The notes under the pieces are model-generated. The model was not told the origin of the DNA, searched no databases, and was given only the letters and a program-made list of their open reading frames with translations. The translations under genes were made by a program, and so were the position numbers. A DNA stretch of 7,250 nucleotides, from the NCBI GenBank assembly GCA_050945315.1, contig JBMNSS010000139.1:1-7250 (forward strand), in the 5' to 3' direction. The stretch is from DTU080 sp050945315. Lineage in GTDB: Bacteria; Bacillota; Limnochordia; DTU080. Of the stretch, positions 1 to 5,050 are shown piece after piece (within the stretch, counting starts at the first letter, position 1; each line of letters starts with the position of its first letter).

Positions 1-1056
1 ATCCCGGAAGCGATAGCCTTCCTCCCTGCATAACCGCAAGATCTCACGGGCCACGGCTTCCACTTCCGCCCGCCGGTTGACGGCCTCCGCAAGGCGGATG
101 GCCGGGACCGCCGCCGGCCAGGCACGGGGTTGCGGATCGGGGAATTGAGCTTCGAGGTGTTTCAACTCCGGAGCAAGAAAGCGCGGCGAAGAGGCACTCA
201 AAAGAGCGGGAGGCAACACCTCTATGTTCTGCAGCCGGGCCCCCTGCAGCAGGCGAAGGCAAGTCTCCTCGGGGCGGTGAAAGACTCCCAGCTGATCCAC
301 CGGAAAAGACTCTCTGCCCTCGGCCGTGTCTTCGGCCAGCTGCGGCCAGCTTTGAGGATCAAGGCACAAAGCTACATTCAGCCGGCCCGACACTCTCAGC
401 AACATCTGCAACAGACGATGCTCCTGGGGTGTAAAAGAAGCGAACCCGTCAACCCAGATCCGGGCGTCTTTGAGCAAAGACGAGACGGCCGCCTTCTCGG
501 TGGCCATCGTCACGTAGGCGTCAGGATCGGCATGATGGGGAGCCAAAGCCTCCTGATATGCCGTCCATAGCAGAGTGAGATCTTCGAGCTTCTGTCTTGC
601 CGCCGTATCAGGTAGCCGTTGAGCGGCGGCCGCGGCAGTTTGAGGAGAGTGCCCGCACTGCACCAGTTCCCGTAACATGGCCTCCAGCTCGGCCACAAAC
701 CCAGGCTGACGCGCCGAGCGACCGAACACCTGCAGCTGATCCCCGTACTCGTGCAACAGCGAACGAAGCAACATCTGACGCCCCGTCCGAGTAAGAGCAG
801 GACGCGCCAAGCCGCCGGCTTCCGCCAGAATGCTCAGCGCCAGACGCTTGAAGCTCAAGACGCGTAAGCGAACAAAGCCCTGGCTGGGCAGAGCTTGAAC
901 GATGGCGCGCTCCATCTGAAACGTGGCCTGATCGGGCAGAATGAACAACAAGGGCGGCCCCATGGGTGCTTCTTGCAGACAGTCCACTATTTCCCTGATA
1001 CAAGTATGCGTCTTACCGGAGCCCGCTCTTCCCAGGATGAAGCGGAGCGCAGGCAT
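1..1056 (-). CDS. addB: AddB, ATP-dependent helicase/nuclease subunit B (N-terminal part, runs off the left edge)
   Basis: AddB is one subunit of the AddAB helicase-nuclease, which processes double-strand DNA ends for RecA-dependent repair in the cytoplasm of Gram-positive-type bacteria. An unbroken frame of 352 codons runs from ATG 1056 to base 1. Visible family marks are a Walker A loop GRAGSGKT at residues 9-16, the block ILPDQATFQMER (39-50), LSFKRLAL (67-74), WVDGFASFTPQE (201-212) and NRRAEVEAVAREI (327-339), all in the AddB order. AddB proteins are usually about 1,150 residues, so roughly two thirds lie outside, including the C-terminal nuclease and iron-sulfur cysteines. The start is set by GGGAGGT about 10 bases upstream; no other in-frame start lies close by. 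It follows desulfoferrodoxin after 68 bases that include a hairpin. The addA partner is expected further left but cannot be seen. Confidence 0.93.
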   Translation of the reverse strand, partial: MPALRFILGRAGSGKTHTCIREIVDCLQEAPMGPPLLFILPDQATFQMERAIVQALPSQGFVRLRVLSFKRLALSILAEAGGLARPALTRTGRQMLLRSLLHEYGDQLQVFGRSARQPGFVAELEAMLRELVQCGHSPQTAAAAAQRLPDTAARQKLEDLTLLWTAYQEALAPHHADPDAYVTMATEKAAVSSLLKDARIWVDGFASFTPQEHRLLQMLLRVSGRLNVALCLDPQSWPQLAEDTAEGRESFPVDQLGVFHRPEETCLRLLQGARLQNIEVLPPALLSASSPRFLAPELKHLEAQFPDPQPRAWPAAVPAIRLAEAVNRRAEVEAVAREILRLCREEGYRFRD

Positions 1057-1086
1057 CGCGTATGCGACCTCCCAAAAACGTGATAG

Positions 1087-1114
1087 GGGTCAGGTGCCAA
1101 AGCGCACCTGACCC
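1087..1114 (-). terminator. 11-bp perfect hairpin between dfx and addB; possible terminator/attenuator or REP-like palindrome
   Basis: On the minus strand GGGTCAGGTGC is followed by a 6-base loop and GCACCTGACCC, a perfect 11-bp stem. A run of five T lies 8 bases past the stem (1075-1079), further than in a canonical intrinsic terminator, and the addB ribosome binding site follows at once. It could end the desulfoferrodoxin transcript, dampen read-through into addB, or be a dispersed palindrome of the REP type that settled in this gap. Confidence 0.55.
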
Positions 1115-1124
1115 GTGTTCTCAA

Positions 1125-1508
1125 CTACTGGCCTCTCCACAGGCCGTGCAGGTTGCAGTATTCACGAGCGTAAAGTTCACCGTCTGTGTCGACGCACTCA
1201 AACACGGCTTTGGGCTCTTCACCCGGATTGAGGAACTTCCTGTACACCCGGCCATTGACGACAAGCTCAATCCACTCGATGTAGTGCTTTTCGACCATGG
1301 GATGAATATCGCTGCCCACCGTTACCGTGACCGTGTTACCGCTCTTTTCAACGACGGGTACATGCTTTTCTCTGGAGGCATCGACCGTGTTTTCAACCTG
1401 TAGCACCATTGGCTCACCGCAGCAGACGAGTTTACCGGCTCCGGCATGCACGACCTCGACAATATTGCCGCACTTCTCGCACTTGTAAATCTGCAATAGT
1501 TTGGTCAT
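1125..1508 (-). CDS. dfx: Desulfoferrodoxin (superoxide reductase, two-iron-centre class)
   Basis: Reduces superoxide to hydrogen peroxide in the cytoplasm without making oxygen, drawing electrons from rubredoxin-type donors. The 127-residue protein has both domains. The N-terminal desulforedoxin domain carries Cys10, Cys13, Cys29 and Cys30 for the FeCys4 centre I. The catalytic domain carries His49, His69, His75, Cys118 and His121 for the FeHis4Cys centre II, with the conserved Glu47-Lys48 pair beside the active site. Length and ligand spacing match classical Desulfovibrio desulfoferrodoxin (about 125 residues). The frame stays open upstream to an ATG at 1550, but homology begins at MTKLLQIYKC, and AGGGAG stands 10 bases before ATG 1508, so that start is chosen. 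A 412-base non-coding spacer separates it from rubrerythrin, and it lies just upstream of addB. No Fur-type box is visible in front of it, so it may rely on read-through or on a promoter in the spacer. Confidence 0.96.
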   Translation of the reverse strand: MTKLLQIYKCEKCGNIVEVVHAGAGKLVCCGEPMVLQVENTVDASREKHVPVVEKSGNTVTVTVGSDIHPMVEKHYIEWIELVVNGRVYRKFLNPGEEPKAVFECVDTDGELYAREYCNLHGLWRGQ

Positions 1509-1534
1509 CGCTGCATCGCTCCCTGAAAATGGTG

Positions 1535-1554
1535 GTCCGTGTAACCCCACGGAC
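1535..1554 (-). repeat. 7-bp hairpin just upstream of the dfx ribosome binding site
   Basis: GTCCGTG pairs with CACGGAC around a 6-base loop. The foot of the stem is about 10 bases before the AGGGAG ribosome binding site of dfx, close enough to affect ribosome access in a leader RNA. Function is inferred from position only. Confidence 0.4.
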
Positions 1555-1562
1555 GTTTTGAT

Positions 1563-1607
1563 CCCGCCGGAACGCTCTTGTGATCGTCACTGCGCTCCGG
1601 TAGCGGG
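1563..1607 (-). repeat. Long interrupted hairpin in the dfx leader
   Basis: On the minus strand CCGGAGCGC pairs with GCGTTCCGG (9 bp with one G-U). The helix continues outward, after a 3-base bulge, as CCCG/CGGG, and inward, after an internal loop, as GTGA/TCAC with a 3-base tip. This gives a compact 45-base stem of three helices. It is the strongest local fold seen in the spacer. No known RNA family is recognised. Confidence 0.42.
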
Positions 1608-1659
1608 TGATCGGGGAAAACCCATGTTTCAAACACTTGACGTTGTGTGACCGGAGGCA

Positions 1660-1679
1660 GGGGTGTGACACTACACCCC
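1660..1679. repeat. 7-bp inverted repeat GGGGTGT/ACACCCC
   Basis: Arms GGGGTGT (1660-1666) and ACACCCC (1673-1679) surround a 6-base centre. The shape fits either an RNA hairpin or a protein-binding dyad. An outer 8-bp pair (1632-1639 with 1698-1705) brackets it, so it may be the tip of a larger fold. Confidence 0.35.
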
Positions 1680-1854
1680 CGCTCACATCCGCTTTCGCAA
1701 GTGTTCTTGAGCGATCATCGCAGGTGATACTGCCCATGGCCTCGGTTTAACCACCTGCCGCAGAGCCCGGAGCCGGTGAAGCAGCTCAGGGTGCCCGTCT
1801 CATTCGCTCGCAACATCGTGCCCCAAGCACTCAAAAACCTCTGATTCGACGGCT

Positions 1855-1911
1855 GCGGTCGGTCATGATCAGCCTCCCCACGCCGCGGAGAAGGGCGATC
1901 AAGCCGACCGC
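1855..1911 (-). repeat. Extended inverted repeat directly after the rubrerythrin stop
   Basis: On the minus strand GCGGTCGG pairs with CCGACCGC (8 bp). After a small internal loop TGATC pairs with GATCA, and the remaining centre can form a weaker pyrimidine/purine helix. It begins 10 bases after the rubrerythrin stop codon, the usual place for a terminator or 3' stabilising stem. The only T run (five T) lies about 15 bases beyond the stem, so a classical intrinsic terminator is not supported. Confidence 0.4.
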
Positions 1912-1920
1912 TCAACTTCA

Positions 1921-2460
1921 TTAGTAGTTCTCAGCCGCCAATTGATAGTAAGACTGCGGATGAGCACAGGCCGGGCAGATCTCAGGTGCCTCTTTACCCG
2001 TGTGAATATAACCGCAATTGCGGCACTGCCAACGCGTATTCGGATCCTCGCGCTTGAAAACGCGATCTTCCTCGATGTTCTTCAGCAAGGCCAGATAGCG
2101 CTTCTCGTGCTCTTCTTCCACTTCGGCCACTTCATGGAAGAACTCGGCAATCTCTTCGAAACCCTCTTCGAGGGCCACCTTCTCGAAGTTCTTGTACATC
2201 GTGCTCCACTCGTAGTTCTCGCCGGCCGCGGCATCCTTTAGATTGGCCGGTGTATCACCGATGCCTTTGAGGAACTTAAAGATTCTCTCGGCGTGCTCTT
2301 TCTCATGATGCGCCGTCTCTTCAAAGATGGCCGCCATCTGCTCATAGCCTTCGCGGCGGGCAACACTGGCATAAAATGTGTACTTGTTTCGGGCTTGTGA
2401 CTCACCGGCAAAGGCTTCCCACAAGTTCTTCTCCGTCTGTGACCCTGTCAAATTCTTCAA
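1921..2460 (-). CDS. rbr: Rubrerythrin
   Basis: A cytoplasmic peroxidase of anaerobes that reduces hydrogen peroxide to water at a non-haem di-iron site, using electrons relayed by its own rubredoxin domain. Residues 1-135 are the ferritin-like four-helix domain with Glu20, Glu53 and His56 (ExxH) and a second ExxH at Glu115-His118. Residues 144-170 form the rubredoxin domain with Cys146/Cys149 and Cys162/Cys165. The 179-residue length is close to the usual 190. The start is TTG 2460: a perfect AGGAGGT lies 7 bases before it and homology begins exactly there. The frame stays open to an ATG at 2595, but that extension would run through the regulator gene and has no family resemblance. It follows the Fur/PerR-family gene by 19 bases, so the two are probably co-transcribed and peroxide- or iron-controlled. 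Confidence 0.95.
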   Translation of the reverse strand: MKNLTGSQTEKNLWEAFAGESQARNKYTFYASVARREGYEQMAAIFEETAHHEKEHAERIFKFLKGIGDTPANLKDAAAGENYEWSTMYKNFEKVALEEGFEEIAEFFHEVAEVEEEHEKRYLALLKNIEEDRVFKREDPNTRWQCRNCGYIHTGKEAPEICPACAHPQSYYQLAAENY

Positions 2461-2467
2461 TGGTCCT

Positions 2468-2474
2468 ACCTCCT
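2468..2474 (-). promoter_or_regulatory. Shine-Dalgarno sequence that fixes the TTG start of rubrerythrin
   Basis: Minus-strand AGGAGGT, 7 bases before TTG 2460. This is the strongest ribosome binding site in the left half of the window and the reason for preferring the TTG over the upstream ATG at 2595. Confidence 0.88.
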
Positions 2475-2479
2475 GTGAA

Positions 2480-2923
2480 TCAGATATTTCGCAACGATCG
2501 ACCACGACGCTTCCTGCAGTCCGCACACGTGCCGTAAAAATAGACGGCCACATCATCGATTGCATATCCGGAGCAACGAGCTGCCTCTTTTTCATCCAAG
2601 TTGATACTCACATGGAGATCATCAACTCTGCGGCAGTTCGTGCAGACTACATGCACATGCGGACGCGGATTCCCATCGTAACGGCATAGTCCGTCACCGG
2701 CATCTATCTGTCGGATCAATCCGACGTCGGCCATCTTACATAAAGTAGTATAGACCGTATTCAGACTGATGCTCGGACACTTCGAACGGACCCGTTCATA
2801 CACAGTCTCCACACAGGGGTGATCATCCGTCGACTTCAATACACTGTAGACAGCGATCCGCTGTGGTGTGACCCGCATCTCATGCGCCTTGAGTGCCTCC
2901 GCAGCCGAGAACAACTCGACCAT
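2480..2923 (-). CDS. perR: Fur-family metalloregulator, PerR-like
   Basis: A dimeric DNA-binding repressor of the Fur family. It has an N-terminal winged helix (about residues 1-80, with RVTPQR at 17-22 and SLNTVYTTL at 53-61) and a C-terminal metal-binding dimer domain. Aligned by eye with Bacillus subtilis PerR, the regulatory metal ligands are His35, Asp83, His89, His91 and Asp102. The structural zinc site is Cys94/Cys97 and Cys133/Cys136. Asp rather than Glu at position 102 favours PerR, which senses peroxide by iron-catalysed oxidation of histidine, over Fur. Its position directly ahead of rubrerythrin agrees. ATG 2923 is chosen as the start; its ribosome binding site is weak (an AAAGG lies too close), so a slightly different start is possible. 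A Fur-type box upstream suggests autoregulation. A Fur-like iron sensor remains possible. Confidence 0.9.
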   Translation of the reverse strand: MVELFSAAEALKAHEMRVTPQRIAVYSVLKSTDDHPCVETVYERVRSKCPSISLNTVYTTLCKMADVGLIRQIDAGDGLCRYDGNPRPHVHVVCTNCRRVDDLHVSINLDEKEAARCSGYAIDDVAVYFYGTCADCRKRRGRSLRNI

Positions 2924-2985
2924 CCTTTCATTCCGGGAAGCCCGAGGCCTAGGCTCCCCACCTTAAGACAGTATACACTACCTAT

Positions 2986-3000
2986 TGATAATCATTATCC
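2986..3000 (-). promoter_or_regulatory. Fur/PerR-type operator (7-1-7 box) upstream of the regulator
   Basis: Plus strand TGATAAT-C-ATTATCC matches the classical 7-1-7 Fur box at 14 of 15 positions; only the last base departs from dyad symmetry. It overlaps the -10 hexamer of the likely promoter of the perR-rbr unit, so binding would block transcription. The second-position G matches the Bacillus Fur consensus more closely than the PerR consensus, which has T there. Confidence 0.82.
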
Positions 3001-3021
3001 ACAAAGGTCCCATTTGGGCAA
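2994..3021 (-). promoter_or_regulatory. Candidate sigma-A promoter for perR-rbr
   Basis: On the minus strand TTGCCC (3021-3016), a 16-base spacer and GATAAT (2999-2994). The -10 sits inside the Fur-type box, and about 64 bases of leader would follow. An alternative -10, TATACT (2975-2970), has no matching -35, but there the box would lie in the -35 zone. Either arrangement is repressible. Confidence 0.55.
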
Positions 3022-3129
3022 TCTCGTTTTCAAACGATGAAAGAACGTCTGCGCCCTCCTGAGCCACTCATCTCACGGTTGCTACGGCTTTCTCCGTATA
3101 GCGCACCAAGACGTCTCAGGTGACCTCAG

Positions 3130-3930
3130 TCATTCAGAGGCCGTCTCCCCGCCTACTATCCGGCGCATCCGTTTAGCCATCTCAATCTGAAGATCGCGAT
3201 CGCCTGACACCTCATGAACCACGGCCCCGGGATAGCCGACACTGCGCAGACCATCCACCACCTCGGGCCACGGACAATCGCCGTCCATCAGAGGTACAAA
3301 GCGATGCTCACGACGCTTGAAATCTTTAAAGTGAACAGCTTTGATTCTGTGTCCCAGATCGCGAATCCACTGTTCAGGATAGCCGTAGGCCATCATGTTC
3401 CCCGTATCAAGGTATACTCCGATCCACGGGTTGTCTATGGCGTCGACGATGTCACATGCTTCCTTGGGAGAGAGCATGAAGCGATTCCAGACATTCTCAA
3501 TGCCTATGTTGACTTGCCGCCCTTCGGCCTCAGGCCCCATGGACCGCATATCTTTAATGAACTGATCATAGGTCTCCAAATAGGATGCGGAAGCCTCTAC
3601 CTGTCCGGGGTGCAACAAGACGGTCTTGGCACCCAGGATCTCAGCGATTTCCAAAGCCCTGGACAACGATTTGCGGGCTCCGTCTCTGAGTTTGGGATCC
3701 GTGCTCAAAAAGCTCCCCTGTTTATAGCGGGCGATGAGACTGGATATAGCCACACCGGCCTGGCGGCACCGTTCGGCGACATCCCTCAGGCCCGCCTCAT
3801 CGAGGTTGATATCCGGATCGCGGCCTTCGCCGAAAGACAGCTCCACAACCTCATAGCCGGCATCCCGGCACAGCTGCAACAGGTCATCCACACCGCCAGG
3901 TATAATGATCTGACTGACACCGATTTTCAT
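3130..3930 (-). CDS. Sugar phosphate isomerase/epimerase-like TIM barrel protein (AP endonuclease 2 / xylose isomerase-like fold)
   Basis: A 266-residue single-domain protein of the xylose-isomerase-like TIM barrel superfamily, whose members interconvert keto and aldo sugars, epimerise ketoses or dehydrate sugar-like compounds with a divalent metal. All four usual metal ligands are visible in the expected strands: Glu145 (IGIEN), Asp175 (VYLDTGN), His200 (AVHFKD) and Glu240 (VVHEVSG). His107 (LLHPG) and the DGDCPW segment (216-221) are also typical. No signal peptide is seen. ATG 3930 has AAGGGGG about 10 bases upstream. It is the last gene of a three-gene minus-strand run, 33 bases after the hydroxyacid dehydrogenase. 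No clear terminator follows, only an imperfect stem at 3115-3129. The substrate is unknown; DNA repair activity is unlikely given the metabolic neighbours. Confidence 0.85.
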   Translation of the reverse strand: MKIGVSQIIIPGGVDDLLQLCRDAGYEVVELSFGEGRDPDINLDEAGLRDVAERCRQAGVAISSLIARYKQGSFLSTDPKLRDGARKSLSRALEIAEILGAKTVLLHPGQVEASASYLETYDQFIKDMRSMGPEAEGRQVNIGIENVWNRFMLSPKEACDIVDAIDNPWIGVYLDTGNMMAYGYPEQWIRDLGHRIKAVHFKDFKRREHRFVPLMDGDCPWPEVVDGLRSVGYPGAVVHEVSGDRDLQIEMAKRMRRIVGGETASE

Positions 3931-3963
3931 TCTTTCTCGGCCCCCTTAGATTGATCTTTGTCC

Positions 3964-4971
3964 CTAGGCAAGATACGACAGCTGCTCTTTTTTCACCGGA
4001 TTGAGCGCCGGCCGACCGGCCAAGAAGCATTCAATCTCTTCCAGGGCGTAGCGACCGATACGCACCAAACCCGTACTGACCGAGCCGGCGATGTGTGAGG
4101 TCATGATCACGTTGGGCATGTACTGCAGCTGATTGTCGGGAGCCGGCGGCTCGGGATCCGTCACATCAAGGCACGCCCAGATGCGACCCGTGGAAAGCTC
4201 CTTAATCAAGGCTTGCTCGTCGATTAAAGAGCCCCGCGCCGTATTGATCAACGTCGCTCCGTCTTTCATCAACTTGAGGTTTTCGGCGTTGATCATGTGT
4301 CGGGTGGCGGGAATGGACGGTGCGTGCAACGACACGACATCCGATTCGGCCATCAAGGTGTCGAGATTCACCAATGCCGCACCCAGAGCTTCGGCTTGAG
4401 CCGCAGTCAACGTCGGATCATACAAAAGAACCCGTACGTCAAAACCCTTAAGCAGATTCATAACGTGCCGTCCGACATGGCCGGCCCCCACGATACCGAC
4501 GGTGGTGCCGATCATCTCCTTGACGTTCTTGCGAGCCTTGGCCCCTGCCCGCCATCCGCCCTCCCGAATGGCGGTTGAGAGGGCAAAGACATTCTTCATC
4601 GAGGTGATGATCAAGCCCAGTGTAGTCTCAGCCACGCCGATGGCGATGGCCCCCGCTCCGCTGGTGATGGTAATGCCCCGACTGTATACCGCGTCGGTCA
4701 CAATGGGTTTGATGGAACCTGCGGCATGAACGATCAACTTCAACTCAGGTGCTGCATCCAGCAGCTCAGGTGTCATGGACGGAGAGCCCCAGGACGTGAT
4801 GCAGGCGTCCGCTCCCGTCAAGAGAGTCTTAGCATCATCAGCTGACGGCGGTTTTTCCTGCTCATGAACGACGAGATCGACCTTCTCCCTCAATTCGGCC
4901 AGAGTCGCCGGTTCGAAAACCCGCTGAACACCTGCCGTGCCCACCAGAACTGCCACACGTTTTGCGCCCAT
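3964..4971 (-). CDS. D-2-hydroxyacid dehydrogenase family protein (phosphoglycerate dehydrogenase-like)
   Basis: An NAD-dependent oxidoreductase interconverting a 2-hydroxyacid and a 2-ketoacid, 335 residues, normal for the single-module family members. The outer substrate-binding domain (about 1-110 and 300-335) flanks a Rossmann domain. The nucleotide loop is G162-A-G164-H-V-G167, and Asp185 at the end of the next strand favours NAD over NADP. The catalytic trio is visible: Arg246 in NTARGSLID, Glu274 in DPEPP and His293 in TSHIAGS. There is no C-terminal ACT domain, so it is not a full-length serine-pathway SerA, and sugar-acid or glyoxylate/hydroxypyruvate-type substrates are as likely. 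ATG 4971 is preceded by AAGGGGG at 6 bases. It lies 79 bases after the saccharopine-dehydrogenase-like gene and 33 before the isomerase-like gene, consistent with one operon. The exact substrate is not determinable. Confidence 0.9.
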   Translation of the reverse strand: MGAKRVAVLVGTAGVQRVFEPATLAELREKVDLVVHEQEKPPSADDAKTLLTGADACITSWGSPSMTPELLDAAPELKLIVHAAGSIKPIVTDAVYSRGITITSGAGAIAIGVAETTLGLIITSMKNVFALSTAIREGGWRAGAKARKNVKEMIGTTVGIVGAGHVGRHVMNLLKGFDVRVLLYDPTLTAAQAEALGAALVNLDTLMAESDVVSLHAPSIPATRHMINAENLKLMKDGATLINTARGSLIDEQALIKELSTGRIWACLDVTDPEPPAPDNQLQYMPNVIMTSHIAGSVSTGLVRIGRYALEEIECFLAGRPALNPVKKEQLSYLA

Positions 4972-4993
4972 ACTGCGCCCCCTTCGTCAGACT

Positions 4994-5008
4994 TGATTGA
5001 CTCATTCA
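4994..5008. promoter_or_regulatory. Imperfect 15-bp dyad between the two dehydrogenase genes
   Basis: TGATTGA-C-TCATTCA is symmetric except for one mismatched pair. It lies in the 79-base gap, just ahead of the hydroxyacid dehydrogenase ribosome binding site. It could be an internal operator; short dyads also arise by chance and no promoter is obvious beside it. Confidence 0.25.
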
Positions 5009-5025
5009 GGGTAAGTGAGCCTATT

Positions 5026-5039
5026 CCTGCCTGCCTGCC
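5026..5039. repeat. Short tetranucleotide repeat, CCTG x 3.5
   Basis: Three and a half copies of CCTG lie 12 bases beyond the stop codon of the saccharopine-dehydrogenase-like gene. It is too short to claim phase variation, but it is a possible slippage site in the intergenic gap. Confidence 0.5.
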
Positions 5040-5050
5040 AAATTGGTGTC

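Larger units (their letters stand above)
1509..1920 (-). other. 412-base non-coding spacer between rubrerythrin and desulfoferrodoxin, rich in inverted repeats
   Basis: No convincing gene is seen. The longer open frames here (1432-1737 and 1715-1921, minus) give low-complexity, Arg-rich translations without recognisable motifs. The stretch holds several inverted repeats, listed separately: 1535-1554, 1563-1607, 1660-1679 and 1855-1911. A further 8-bp pair, AACACTTG at 1632-1639 and CAAGTGTT at 1698-1705, encloses the 1660-1679 hairpin. No riboswitch class I know, no T-box and no clear sigma-A promoter could be identified. It may be the 5' leader of dfx, the 3' end of the rubrerythrin transcript, or both. 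Confidence 0.6.

Noticed and set aside
130..570. 146-codon plus-strand frame, and several others within 1-1056
   Set aside because: The minus-strand frame encodes clear AddB motifs over the whole stretch, so these are shadow frames.
1432..1921. Two minus-strand frames (1432-1737 and 1715-1921) filling the rbr-dfx gap
   Set aside because: No ribosome binding site at a sensible distance, Arg/Ser-rich translation without motifs, and one runs into the dfx coding region in another frame.
3025..3036. Small inverted repeat CGTTT-TC-AAACG upstream of perR
   Set aside because: A five-base stem with a two-base loop, outside the likely transcript and without a T-tract; not supportable as a terminator or operator.
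3115..3129. Imperfect dyad after the isomerase-like gene stop
   Set aside because: Considered as a terminator, but it has mismatches and no following T run.
3214..3954. 246-codon open frame on the plus strand
   Set aside because: It lies wholly antisense to the isomerase-like gene, whose metal ligands and ribosome binding site support the minus strand; its translation shows no family motif.
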